64,000 bases of DNA. Source: Cylicocyclus nassatus. Its lineage: Eukaryota; Nematoda; Chromadorea; Rhabditida; Strongylidae. This document shows, in pieces, positions 44,839-56,290 of this stretch. The notes below the pieces were generated by a model. That model searched no databases, had not been told where the DNA came from, and was given only the letters and a program-made list of their open reading frames with translations. Within the stretch, counting starts at the first letter, position 1. Every line of letters begins with the position of its first letter. The stretch lies in contig CATQJL010000112.1 in the NCBI GenBank assembly GCA_958299035.1, positions 66,743,117 through 66,807,116 on the forward strand. Direction: 5' to 3'. Made by a program: the position numbers and the translations under genes.

Positions 44839-45386
44839 TAGCTGCGTTTGCGCCCAAAGAATACTGCGCTTTCGTCATGCAACAACCTATACAATTAGTG
44901 AGATATACATCCAGCTTGTGACTACATTCTCAATTGAGTCGTAGAGAATACAGGCCAGAAAGTAGAGAATAAAGAAATCAACATCGGTGTAGAGAGTTGA
45001 CGTGAATAAATACACAACGCTAAACTACTACTCATGTTTTCATGTTCATCTGCTAAATAACCCTCTAGGCGAAGTTCCAAAAACTCGGTGATTTTAACCG
45101 CCTACCCACCTACCGTAACCTTGCATGGAAGACGTTTGTGCGAAAAGTGTGATTTCTGTATCAGCATATCGAATAACCCCTCTATGCAAAGCGCGAGATC
45201 TGAGGTTTTGACCACATACCGCAGCCTACGTATATAACCCCCGATGACGCCCTAAAATGCGAAGTAAATAGCATTTTCGTGACCCCCACATCGGCCAACT
45301 CCCCCAGGCAGATTGTCAACGAAGTTCGCGATTTCAAATTTTTGGGTTTATCTCCCAGCAGAATGTGACCTTTAGACTAGTTATTA

Positions 45387-46299
45387 GGTTGTTGCAAAAA
45401 TAATGTCCGTTTTTCTAGGGCTATGTTCCAAACAACTTTCTTCCATCAAACTTTCTATTTCGATAAAACTTCTGCATATTATTGGAAAGCTCTCTTCATG
45501 TACTTTCTCATGGCGGTAAAATTAAGCTGCTATCCTCTTTGTGAAAATCTCAACAGCATTTTCCACATCTGCACTCAAACTCAGAATTTCATAGCTTTCA
45601 CTTCCTTGATCACAATTCAGGAGCAAATAAACGAATTCTTCTAAAAACATAGCCTACGTATTGGATGAAGACTGTTTAGCTAATGCGTGTTTACGTAGAT
45701 TTTTGAAAACACCTGGACTGAGAAAATGACGCCTCGAAATAGATACTCGCTGCTGGCACTCTATGGGTTAGAAATTTCTCATAATTAAGGCAATTGCCAA
45801 AGCTTCGCCCATTGTTGTAAGGTTGAAATCAGCACACCTTAACTACAATATTTGAAGAGAAACTTAGCTATTCAGCGCGCAAAGAATTCAAAATTTTCAT
45901 AATTAGGCACTTGCGAACCTACAACAAATAGGCTCAAAAAAGTGAACATTTTTGAATTTTTATCTTTTCTTTTCGCAGAACTCCGTTGTTGGAGTTTTTT
46001 CTATATACACATATGCTATTGGCCTGCGGCTACAAAATAAGCTAATTAGTAGACATAGGGACAAAGCTTGAAGGGAGTTGTAAGCTCTTGAAGACGAGGT
46101 TTTCAAAAGAAAAACTTCCAGTTTTCTGACGCATGGTTTTCTTCCCTTTTGCGATATCATTACGAGCAGGCGCGCGCTAAATTGCGGAAGGTTTGCTCTT
46201 TCTGATGGTCTTGACCGCATCCAAAAATACGAAGACTGAACGAAGTTATAGCCTTCCAAAGTGAAAATTTGCAAAACGGACATTATTTTTGCAACAACC
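45387..46299. mobile_element. mariner-type MITE, family C copy 2
   Basis: The left tip GGTTGTTGCAAAAATAATGT after TA and the right tip ACATTATTTTTGCAACAACC are perfect inverted ends. 913 bases, alignable to 30403-31255. The right flank is GG rather than TA, so the target duplication is lost or the tip drifted. No transposase. Confidence 0.8.
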
Positions 46300-46855
46300 G
46301 GAAGTAAAACTTTGGGTAAACTCCATAAATACAAGAACACTTCCGGTTCATAAATTGGTCCAGTAAATGAGGCTCGCTAGATTGCTGTCTCTTTCACATG
46401 ATCATCACCAGGGTCAAGCAAGGGGTGTGGCACATGATCGCTGGTTACGACTCCCCCCCCCCCTCCTGAACTATATACCTAAGATGGCATTACCAGAGTT
46501 GAGAAAGAGGTCAGCACAAGTCTTTCGAAACCCCCTCCCCTCCCATGAAAGCCCTCAAACGACCCCTTCTTCCTCCATTAACCTCTGGACCTCAAGGTGT
46601 GACATTCTGGAGGACACCATCTTTCCAGAGAGTGTTCAGATTTCTGAGAGCTGTACACCCGATTTTCTGTGACTGCACTTTATAATCACACGTAATTTGA
46701 CGGCTGATTTTGATCTGAATGGGCATATTGAAAGGGCCAAATTTTCTTATGGGTGGGGCGTTCGGCTCCAAATTTCCAGTGTAGCAAGAAGAAGCTATGT
46801 GCTCAATACTCATACCAGCAATGGAGCGCTTTCTGGATTTTGAAGGCAAATTAAG
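46300..46855. other. intergenic stretch, no gene
   Basis: C-rich runs near 46450 and 46535. A 101-codon + frame (46367) has no domain. Confidence 0.4.
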
Positions 46856-46920
46856 GGGGTGCGGCACACCCCCTTAAAAGCTGCGGCAGCCGCAGCTTTT
46901 AAGGGGGTGTGCCGCACCCC
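46856..46920. repeat. perfect 65-base palindrome
   Basis: GGGGTGCGGCACACCCCCTT...AAGGGGGTGTGCCGCACCCC around the centre CTGCGGCAGCCGCAG. Within each arm GGTGCGGCACACC is itself nearly self-complementary. No flanking duplication is obvious. Confidence 0.85.
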
Positions 46921-47322
46921 ATTAACTATATCAAAAAAACATTTTTAGCGGACAATATTTATATGAATCGATAGCCTAAACCTTGTAGATTCCATAAAAC
47001 TGTTTGGAGAATGATCTGTCTTCTTAGCTCTAAGTAATATTTGGTGAAAGCACAGCGATCAAAAGCGAAAAATTGGAAAAACGAGATTTTGGTTGGCTTC
47101 TAATTCCACAGTTTGCAGGTCTTCTGAAGCGGGATTCCTGAGGTGGACAAAGAAGGAGTAGTGCTTTGTCTTGAGTGCAAAAACGGATAGCTAATTCACC
47201 TTTGAAACAAAGTTAACCATGTTGGAATTTGACCATTTCAATAGGTAGCCTGGTATCTTGAATCTTCAGAATTCGCTCATACTTTGTTTACAGGGGTTAA
47301 CTGACATGCTAATTATGGATAT
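46921..47322. other. short intergenic stretch
   Basis: No coding frame or paired ends noticed. Confidence 0.4.
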
Positions 47323-47807
47323 GACTAGCTGGCTTACCCGGCTCCGCCGTATGTTCCGAATAGAAAATTCCATTTTTCAACCGATCCGGACCAAACTTGG
47401 CACACATACACTTCGGGCCCCGGCGGGTGCCACAGTCCACTTTTCGTTATCGATCGATGTCGATTTTATCGATTTTTTGCAAAATTTGAGCTATGGGGCT
47501 GGAATTTGGCAGGGGGTGTAATCGAGCATGCTGATCTCCCCCACGGGGGTGATCAGCATGCTCGATTACCCCCCTGTGCCAACTCCCAGCCATGTAGCTC
47601 ACATTTCGCAAAAAATCGATAAAATCAATATCAATCGATGACGAAAAGTAGCCTATGACACCCGCCGGGGCCCGAAGTGTATGTGTGCCAAGTTTGGTCC
47701 CGATCGGTTCAGAAATGGAATTTTCTATTCGGAACATACGTACAGACAGACAGACATACAGACAGACAGACAGACAAACAGACATTCAGCTTTATATATA
47801 AGACTAG
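47323..47807. mobile_element. palindromic element with ACTAG flanks and CAGA-repeat tail
   Basis: ACTAG at 47323 and 47803 may be the target duplication. 47348-47740 is a ~393-base imperfect palindrome (CGTATGTTCCGAATAGAAAA...TTTTCTATTCGGAACATACG) centred near 47545, where GGGGGTGATCAGCATGCTCG pairs with CGAGCATGCTGATCTCCCCC. The tail is CAGACAGA repeats, then CAGCTTTATATATAAGACTAG. Similar starts (CTAGCTGGCTTACCCGGCTCC) and tails are common in invertebrate genomes. I cannot name the class. Confidence 0.7.
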
Positions 47808-48682
47808 CGACCCTACGGGTCGCTAGCAAGTGGGTTGAGGCCAATTCATTAGTGAGTCAAAGCTAAACTTATTTGCACACTAACAATAGGGACATTTGAA
47901 CAAAAACTATTTGCTTCATGTTGCAGCTTACGGTACAATGACAAAAAAGAATATTCACAATTTGCTGCACCGTTTTTGAGCACTAATAGTCTTACCAAAG
48001 TTAATCTCGATTACCCATGGGTTACTCGGAAAGTTCTGCAAATATTTTCCAAACAAGGCTTCTTAGCAACGTGATCAAAATTCCTCTGAAGTTCCAACAA
48101 CCACTTCTCCAAAATTCCGTGTATTCGATTCGAATTCCTTTCGCACCTTAGGTTCTATCAGAGGCATACCCTCGATACATAGAGCCACGTACTCTGGTAA
48201 CCTTCACTTTGAGGGCTTTGGGGGGACACAACCTTCACCTGGGAAAAAACAGAAGTTATCCGGGGCGAAGCCACGGATGTTATAATCCTGACTATATCGG
48301 AAGAATGTGAATGAACCAAATATAGGAAAGAATATCTGAAAAATGTCTCAGCGAAACCGAGAAATTGCTTTTTTAAAGCCTTTTTTACGCTGAAAAGAGA
48401 ATTTCTGTGAAAATTTCTTCAGAATTCAGGACAAAGTTCCTCAGTTAGCCTCCTACTTGACCAAAAATGAGTTTCAAAAGTTTGGAAAGCTGTTGGAGTT
48501 GAATTAAAATGAGAAACTGCGCTTAATTGTGCGCAGAGAGTCGCGCACGAAATTGCTGATCTATCTCGTTAGTAAGTGACTTTTAAAGCTTGGGACGTTG
48601 TCAGCTCTCCCCGTCGTGTCATGACGGTCAGAATGATATATAATGTTACAGGGCTTCGTTGAGACCCCGCGGAGATCTACGA
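47808..48682. other. intergenic stretch, no gene
   Basis: It begins just after a small palindrome CTAGCGACCCTACGGGTCGCTAG (47804-47826) that straddles the tail of the preceding element. Otherwise AT-rich and featureless. Confidence 0.4.
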
Positions 48683-48795
48683 CCAGAGCCAAATGCCCCG
48701 TCGGCTCTGGTCTGTCTCCGCTGCTCGTCTGCGTCTCCGCGCGCTGCGCGCTACCTCGCTACCCCAAACGCGGGGCGCGGGGCATTTGGCTCTGG
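48683..48795. repeat. inverted repeat with 17-base perfect arms
   Basis: CCAGAGCCAAATGCCCC on the left and GGGGCATTTGGCTCTGG on the right flank a GC-rich centre with GCGCGCTGCGCGC. Likely a small MITE. The outer ends are not resolved. Confidence 0.65.
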
Positions 48796-49829
48796 TACCC
48801 TTTTCATCGCTGTTTCGCACCCAATTTTAGCAAGCTATGTGTCATTTTGAAGCTCTTGATCTATATTTTCACGCCGACAACGTCCCAAAATCGCATTTCT
48901 TGATTTGGACGAGAAATCCGGCAAATACCTTGTTTTCGAAAATCTCTTGTTTTTCTTCTAGTTTACCTCTTTTTACCCGGTTTTTTCGTGCATTCTATAG
49001 ATCTTGCTTCTGTTCATAATGCAGACAACCACCCAGCCTTTATCTCTTCGATTATTGTGGATTTTTTTGCGAAAAATCGTAAAAAATGCGTTTTTCTTTA
49101 CCTTGTTCTGTTTTAATGCCTTCGCATCGATTTTTTTCCAGCTTGGGCGATTGTTGCTCAGAACAATAAGCGCAACAATCCAGACAACGTCTCAGGAAAC
49201 AGGAGTGTCAATGCGGGGGCAAAAATGCAAAGGACGCATCAAAAATCAAAACCCCGTGTTACGAATTGCTGGTCCTGGAGCGAAGACTTGCACTTTGAAA
49301 AGCCGCCAATTAAAAGATTTCAAGCCTCACTGTAGCGTTTTTATCCTATTTTCAGCAGTTTCTTTTGCTTTTTGTATCCATTTTATGTCATTTTCTCTTC
49401 TCTGATCATCTTTAAACAACCTTCACCGTTTATGACGTCAGATGTTCAAACAACCTTCACTTTTGACGCCCTGTCTCTAGACTATCGAAGGCATGATCAG
49501 AGGTTAAGCGGTAACATCGATTATTAAAGTTTTTCCACAAGACAGCCTTTCCTTTAAATCCATAAAATTTTTGCTAGCGCTAAAGATTTCCTTTTTATCT
49601 TTAGGCTTTTCCTTAAAAGAAACGGAGTTCGCGAAACGCCTCTCAGTCCTATTGTAGAACCACCGCCACTTTGTTGTGCCTAAAAATTCTTGCAATGGGT
49701 CCAAAGGTTTTGATAATTCAAGGTTTTTTTAAGTGAAGCGAAATTTATTGATTAACCGGCTCTTTCGAGAGAAGCGGAATTTCTTTGTAATTCTAAATTT
49801 TCATACACTTGATCCAAATGACTATAATA
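48796..49829. other. intergenic stretch, no gene
   Basis: Open frames of 60-133 codons (for example 49004-49405) are F/L-rich and lack a domain. No repeats noticed. Confidence 0.35.
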
Positions 49830-52080
49830 CTTCGAGGCCTCTGTTCTTCCCAGGACGTGGAACACACTCATTACCTCCAAAGCTTTCCTAACAAAAATAC
49901 AACATCTTCTAACACTCCTAAGAATCTTCACAAAAAAAATTTCGCGCCCACGAAGCCCCTAGTCTTTCTTTGCCAGCGGGATGCTCGCCCTGACCTTTTC
50001 TGTTTGGGTAGGAGTATGAATTCCCCAGTGAAAAGAAAACCGAAAGTTCTTTCGACATCAAATTTTGTCAGTAAAGTTTGGAAACTCCTAAAAAAATTTC
50101 GCCCCACAAAGTTCCTGGTATTTTTGCCAGCGGGACCATGCTCGCCCTGCTCTCTTATTTTTGGGGAGAAAGTGGGTTCTCAGTGAAAAAGAAAGAAGTA
50201 TTTTTCAACAAATTTCTCGCAATTTGGCTGTAAAACCTTAAGACTCCTAAGAAAAAGTTCGTGTTGCATAAGGTCCCTGGTCCTTGTCAACGAGACCGTG
50301 TTGGCCCCTCTTTTTTGAGCAGAAGTAAGAATTCCTCAGTGAAAAGAAACCCGAAAGTTCTTCCGACATCATATTTTGTCAGTAAAACTTAGAACTCCTA
50401 AAAAAAAATTTCGCTCCCCGAAGCCCCTAGTCTTTTTTGCCAGCGGGATCATGCTCGCCCTGACCTTTTCTGTTTGGGCAGGAGTATGAACTCCTCAGTG
50501 AAAAAACCTAAAGTCTTTTCGAGATCAAATTTTGTCAGTAAAGCTTGGAAACTCCTAAAAAAATTTCGCCCCACAAAATCCTGGTTTTTTTGCCAGCGGG
50601 ACCATGCTCGCCCTGACCTTTTCTATTTGGGCAGGAGTATGAATTCCTCAGTGAAAAGAAAACCTAAATTTCTTTCGAGATCAAATTTTGTTTGTTAAAC
50701 TTGGAGCTCCTAAAAAAATTCCGCCCCACAAAGTTCCTGGTTTTTTTTGCCAGCGGGATCATGCTCGCCCTGCTCTTTTGTTTTTGGGGAAAAAGTAGGA
50801 TTTTCTCAGTGAAAAAGAAAGAAGTATTTTTCAACAAATTTCTCGCAATTTGTCTGTGAAACCTTGTAATTCCTAAGAAAAAGTTTGTGCCGCGTGAAGT
50901 CCGTGGTCTTTTCTGCCAGAGAGACCATGTTCACACTGTTCTGTTATTGTGAACAAAAGTGGGATTTTCTCATTGGAAAAACCTGGGAGTTTTCGACAAT
51001 ATTTCAAAATTTGTCCATGAAACCTTGCAGTTCCTAAGAATAAGTTCGTGCCGCATAAGGTTCCTGGTCCTTTCTCTCAACGAGACCATGTTCGTCCTGC
51101 CTCTTTTCTTTAGAGGCAGCGTCCACCCAGAATTTGGCCCCCCATGTTTCCGTCATTCTGGGGCCTTTCCGTGGCCCTGATTACAGTTTCGCACTTCAAA
51201 CTCTCCAAAACTCACAAAAAATCCGATTCCTGGAAACCCTGTCTTGAGGGCGCGGACGAGTTTCGAATCGCTCGTCCCCGTCGGCAGGCCAGCGGGGAGT
51301 AGCTGGAACTGCATGGGTGAAGTTCAGCAGTGTGCAGCTTCTGCTCACTACCATGTCAAGACGTGTCGGGAGGTAGTCCCTGGCTGGGCGGAGTCTGATA
51401 TCAGCCAGCCAGGGACTTCCACGCCCCTTATCTCCATTCAGAGACAACGTTAGAGGACCGGACCAACGCAGATGCCCCTTTTCTGGGGCCTACATTCAGG
51501 ATCGACGGTAATCGGAAAGGGTTAGGTTCAGCGTGGACCCTGCCTTTAAGGACGGAAGTAGGATTTTGTTAGTGTTTGAATTCGAGCATCTTTCGGGAGA
51601 TTTCGAAAATCTGTATGGAAAGCTTGTGATTTTTGAGGAGAAGTTCCTGACGCATAAACTCCGTGGTTCTAAGCTGGCTTCTCCGCGAGATTGATGATTC
51701 CACGCTGCCGTTTTGAAAGCGAAAGTTTGATTTTGCTTAAATACCCCGCTTTCATTAGTCGTTTTGATTAGCTACCCACAAATTCAAAGAAATTAGTTCC
51801 GAAAGATATTTTGCGTCGAAGCGTTTTGCCTTAGAGGTGTTAAGCTGTTTTCACGCTTTACCGCTTTTCACGCTTTAACTTCACCGCTTTCCACGCTGCT
51901 GTCCAGAAAGCGAAAGTGAGATTTTGCTTAACTACTTCATGAAAATTTGATATTTTGTGCAAAAAAATTGGCATAGAGTTTTAAGTCGGCTTTTCCCCGT
52001 CCGTGGTTTGTACATTGCTGGACTGTAAAAGTGGCATGCCTATATTGGGTGATCTCAAAAGCAGACTTTTCAAAAGAATG
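49830..52080. repeat. minisatellite array, unit about 155-160 bases
   Basis: Units are recognised by a CCAGCGGGAccATGCTCGCCCTG-like landmark at about 49977, 50130, 50290, 50443, 50597, 50753, 50921 and 51081 (spacing 153-168). Each is followed by TTTGGGCAGGAGTATGAA, TTCCTCAGTGAAAA and TTTCGAGATCAAATTTTGTC words. Diverged units continue after a MITE (51113-51545) to about 52080. Frames such as 50474-50698 are translated repeat. Related units lie at 62955-64000. Confidence 0.85.
51113..51545. repeat. MITE inserted in the minisatellite
   Basis: The ends GAGGCAGCGTCCACCC and GCGTGGACCCTGCCTT are inverted and resemble the tips of 31567-31925. The array reads on at its right edge (GGAAGTAGGATTTTGTTAGTG), so it is an insertion. 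Internal hairpins include GTCCCTGGCTGGCG.../...CCAGCCAGGGAC near 51380-51415. Confidence 0.7.
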
Positions 52081-52120
52081 CATGAGAACCATGTATTGAG
52101 GCGGAACCGGCTTCAGCCGG

Positions 52121-52442
52121 TTTCTGTAAAGCTACAGAAAATCAGGCCGGCATCCTCGGCACTAACGATTCATTTGCATTCCTCAGCATCCTCGACCATT
52201 AACGATCCATTTGTGTTCCTCGGCATCTTCAGCCATTTAGTCACTAACGATCCATCTGTATTCCTCGGCATCCTCGACCATTAACGATCCATTTGTGTTC
52301 TTCGGCATCCTCGGCCACTAACGATTCATTTGTATTCCTCGGCAGCGAATATGCATGGTATATAAGTCGAGGGAGAATTCAGTTTTTTGCTGATCGCTCT
52401 ATGCAATAAACGTTTCGTCCTTCTCTTCGCCTATTCAGCTCA
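52121..52442 (+). repeat. 5' LTR of the BEL/Pao element
   Basis: 322 bases. It begins TTTCTGTAAAGCTACAGAAA, itself an 8-base inverted repeat, rather than plain TG, and ends CAGCTCA. It contains five tandem units of about 37 bases (52150-52345), TATATAAG at 52359-52366 and AATAAA at 52405-52410, the parts of a U3-R-U5 promoter and polyadenylation region. Confidence 0.93.
52150..52345 (+). repeat. ~37-base tandem repeats in the LTR U3, five units
   Basis: Units share the form (T/C)TCG-CCATTAACGATCCATTTGTGTTCCTCGGCATC, with one unit lengthened by 8 bases. They lie just upstream of the TATA box, the usual place of enhancer repeats in retroviral U3. The same five units are in the 3' LTR. Confidence 0.8.
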
Positions 52443-52444
52443 AT

Positions 52445-52462
52445 TGGCGACCACGTAGCGGA
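52445..52462 (+). promoter_or_regulatory. primer-binding site
   Basis: TGGCGACCACGTAGCGGA starts two bases after the 5' LTR. TGG complements the CCA end of a tRNA, and TGGCGACC-type sites are typically primed by tRNA-Arg. The tRNA identity is inferred from memory of that class. Confidence 0.65.
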
Positions 52463-52680
52463 TACTCAATCACACCTGCTCCATCGTTTGTGCGGATTGC
52501 ACCTTTTTCACCACAAGGAACGACGACTCAGCAAGGGCCACCGTCAGTTTCCACTGCGCTTACTCTTCACGTGCGGCTGCACTTTTCCAAACCATAACCG
52601 AAAGAATTCCAATCGACAACTCTCCATCTTCATCCGCCAATCATCAACGCTCCTGAGACCAACCCAACCCGCCTCAAGAG

Positions 52681-55600
52681 ATGCCAATTTCTGACAGCGT
52701 AGTTCTTCGAAGACAAATCGGATTTTTCAAAAGACAACTGCAACGATACTGTTCAGCCGCTGCTGATATCTTCAAAGAATACCGAGTCGAACCATCTAAA
52801 CCTACTCTCAGCCATTTGACCAATGAAGATTTGGATTCTTTCCGCTTTGAACTCGTATCTACGAAAGCAAACTTATTGAAGGCTTACAATAAAACTGTAA
52901 AACTCCATGATGACTGGACAACACTTCAAGACTCCAACCCACTTGAGCAAAAGGTCTTTGAAGACTACATTACGAAATATGGAGACTATCGTACAGATAT
53001 CGCTCTCGCTGTCAACAACCTCGAACAGTTTGATGCTGTCTTGAATGTTCTTGACGCTGAATACGTAAAACGAGAACTGCATCCACCTTCCGAATCTGAT
53101 GGGACACTCGCGGATAACGATGACGATTCCGGTGACAACCTCAGACGTCAAAACCGACGCGTTACTCGAGCAACAGTTTCCGCACCAGATGCATCTCTGC
53201 TCAATTTTGTAGATGCTTCAATACTTACAAAATTGGATCTGCCAACCTTCGATGGCAACTTACTGGATTACCCCGAATTCAGTGCTCGTTTTGCAACCCT
53301 CGTCGCCAATAAAACTCAACTTGACGACACCACGAAATTCTCACTTTTGAAGTCATGTCTACGCGGAAGAGCGTTACAATCCATCCAAGGACTTTCCATG
53401 ACCGCCGAAAACTATCACATCGCCATGGACATACTGAAGACACTTTACGATGACAAGGTAACCGTCCGGCATATACTTTTCACCAAACTGGCGCAATTAC
53501 CACCTTGCGATCCTGAGGGACGCCATCTACCCAACCTATACAATCAAATGTTTTCCCTCGTCCGGCAGTTTGCAAATAATCACGATGACTCCTCTGAGAC
53601 TGCCCTTGGGGCACTACTTCTCAATAAACTTCCTCTGCGAGTGAGAAGTCTGGTCTATGACCGCACTTCAAATGACCACAATGTCTCCCCTTCGGAATTG
53701 CTCCACCTACTGACGGACATTGTTCGAAAGGACTCTACATTGTTTGAAATGGAGTATCACGCACGTCCTCCTGCCCATCAAAGAAATCCAGCTCAAGGAT
53801 TCCATGTAGCGCTCAGCAAAGCGCCTCGGCCACGCAAGGTACCAAACGAACGGAAAAAACACCGTAAGTGCCCATTTTGTGACTCTACCGCTCATTTAGC
53901 AATAGAATGCGACGCCTTCCCCACAATGAAAGAGCGTATCGATCAAGTGAAACGCCGGAAACTTTGTTTCAATTGTCTTTCGACTTCTCACAATACAAAG
54001 GATTGCACGTCTAAATACCGCTGCATGTTTTGCTCAAGAAAACACCATTCTTCATTGTGTTTTCGATCGAATCGCTTTCACACGGCTTCTACATCGCCTG
54101 GTCTCAATAATCACACTCCCACACAATCACCGCGCCGCCAAAATGTGATATCTTCTTCAAATCAATCATCAAGACTGCAGAATCACATCGTGCATTTAGA
54201 AGAGCCCAAAAAGGAGATGATTACTTCTTCTACGAATCCGACTGAACAACTAATTGACACACAAATCGATGTTCCTACTATACCAGCTCCTGTTACTTGC
54301 TCAACCAACAATGTAACAAACCTAACGACTCAGACAGCACTAATGTGCACAACTGTAACGCTCTTCAATCCAAATGATCGCTCGCATCAAACCACTGTAA
54401 CAGCCTTCTTGGACAGTGGCTCCAACAAGTCATATATCACTGACGAGGTTGCTAATATGCTCCATTTGCCTACTACAGGAACCGAACATATCAGCCTTTC
54501 CACTTTTGGAAAAGTCGAATCACTGGAACTGGAGTGCCGAAACCACGTAATCGGCTTGTACACTGAAAAGGGAGTGAAACACCTGCAGGTTAAATCTATA
54601 CCGTTACTTACTGGAAACCTTCAGCGCATTCATATCCCGGAAGGATCAACTGATAATATTACCCTTTCTGTCTGCAAACCATCCATTCTCATTGGAAATG
54701 ACTATTTCTGGGACATTATATTGTCAGAAGACTTCCATTACAGAACTCTTTCGAAGAGTTATCGAATTTTGCATACAGCTATCGGAGATATGATTGTAGG
54801 CAAAGCCTTCAAAGCAAAAAACTATATCGCATGTACTGCCGTCAACTCCACCACTGGGATAGACGATGCATCAAGTCCTCCAAATCACAAGGAGCTTGTT
54901 GAATTGGTCAACAACTTTTGGAGACTTGAAACAGTCGGGATATTAGACGACCCTTCTCAGCTGGATGATGAACAGTGTCTCAAACACTTCAGTGATACCA
55001 TCTACTATGATGAATTGCAGAGAAGGTATGTCGTGAAGTTACCGTTCAAAATAAATCCAGCCGAACTACCCACCAACTTTTCTCTCGCGTATTCGCGCTT
55101 GTGCTCGCAGCATAAATCGCTGCAACAGAATGTTCCTTACCTTCAGAAATATCATGAAATTTTCGAAGACCAACTCAAGAGGCAAATCATCGAGCGAGTA
55201 CCAACCAACGATGTTACGAGTTCTTGCCATTATTTATCACACCATGGAGTTGTCAAGAAAGAAGGTGAAAACATAAAGATAAGATGCGTATTCGATGGTT
55301 CAGCCAAACTGAAAGGACACCTCAGTATTAACGACATCTTATATCGCGGACCCGTACTACTGCCAGATCTCACTGGGATTCTTATTCGGAGCAGACTATA
55401 CAGGATATTGATTTCAAGTGACATAGAAAAAGCCTTCCTTATGGTCGGCTTACATGAAGACTCGCGGGACTATACTCGTTTTCTATGGTTAGATGACCCA
55501 TTAAAGCCTATAAGCTCAGAAAACCTAGTCACATATCGTTTCGCACGCGTACCGTTTGGTCTTATTTGCTCCCCGTTCCTCTTGGCCGGTACGATACATT

Positions 55601-56290
55601 TCCATCTGTCTTCGACTACCACTGATATAGCTCGACATCTTCTTCAAAACACCTACGTTGACAACATCTTTCATGGAGTAGACACAATCAAGGACGGCGT
55701 CACCTTCTACAGGGAATCAAAGAAATTATTTCTTGCAGCCGGGATGAATCTACGTGCTTACGCAAGCAACTCAAAGGAGTTGAACGAATTCTTCGAACAA
55801 AACGAAAGATGTAAAGTGCAACAGATGCAGAAATTACTCGGATTACGCTGGAACACAGAGAATGATACACTTATCATTTCGTTGCCTGAAACGCCTAAGT
55901 GCGACTTCGTATGGACCAAGAGAAAGGTTTTGAAACATATCGCTCAAATCTACGACCCGATTGGATTATTTTCTCCGGTCCTTCTCGTTGCGAAACTTTT
56001 CCTGCAATCACTCTGGAAGATTGACTTATCTTGGGATGAAACCCTACCTAACAAGCAATACGACAAGTGGCATCAAATAATTTCTTCCTGGACAATACCG
56101 GAGCTGATTGTACAACGATTGATCATCGATCCGAACGATTTTTCGGCGAACTTTGACGTTCACGTGTTTACCGATGCCTCAGCTCACGCCTATTGCGCGG
56201 TTGCTTATATCGTGCAACGACATACTGACAAACCCACAAAGATATCGCTGCTCATGTCAAAATCCAGCTCCTCTCAATCAATCCATTACA
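52681..56290 (+). CDS. BEL/Pao Gag-protease-reverse transcriptase-RNase H (first frame)
   Basis: The frame starts at ATG 52681 and stays open to 56421, but homology leaves it near 56250-56290. Residues 1-390 are Gag-like: an N-terminal helical region followed by the BEL-type LPTFDGNLLDYPEFSARF segment. Cys-rich zinc-binding repeats follow at residues 397 (CPFCDSTAHLAIEC), 429 (CFNCLSTSHNTKDC) and 448. The protease catalytic motif LDSGSNKSYI has Asp578. RT spans roughly residues 850-1090, with VFDGSAK (Asp872) and YVDNI (992-996); Asn in place of the second Asp of YxDD is common in nematode BEL copies as far as I recall. RNase H starts with FTDASAHAY (Asp1165). The product is a capsid and replication polyprotein, acting in cytoplasmic virus-like particles. 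Confidence 0.9.

Noticed and set aside
49809..50698. Frames in the 50-kb array as a repeat protein
   Set aside because: The frame shifts between units, units are not multiples of three, and stops occur in each. It is a minisatellite.
52443..52680. An extra upstream gene or splice leader between the 5' LTR and Gag
   Set aside because: The 68-codon frame ends inside the Gag start and has no motif. It is the untranslated leader.
56153..56250. ATG at 56153 as the true start of the integrase-envelope protein
   Set aside because: The segment before about 56258 has no homology in this frame, while the other frame carries the RNase H motif there. The ATG is incidental.
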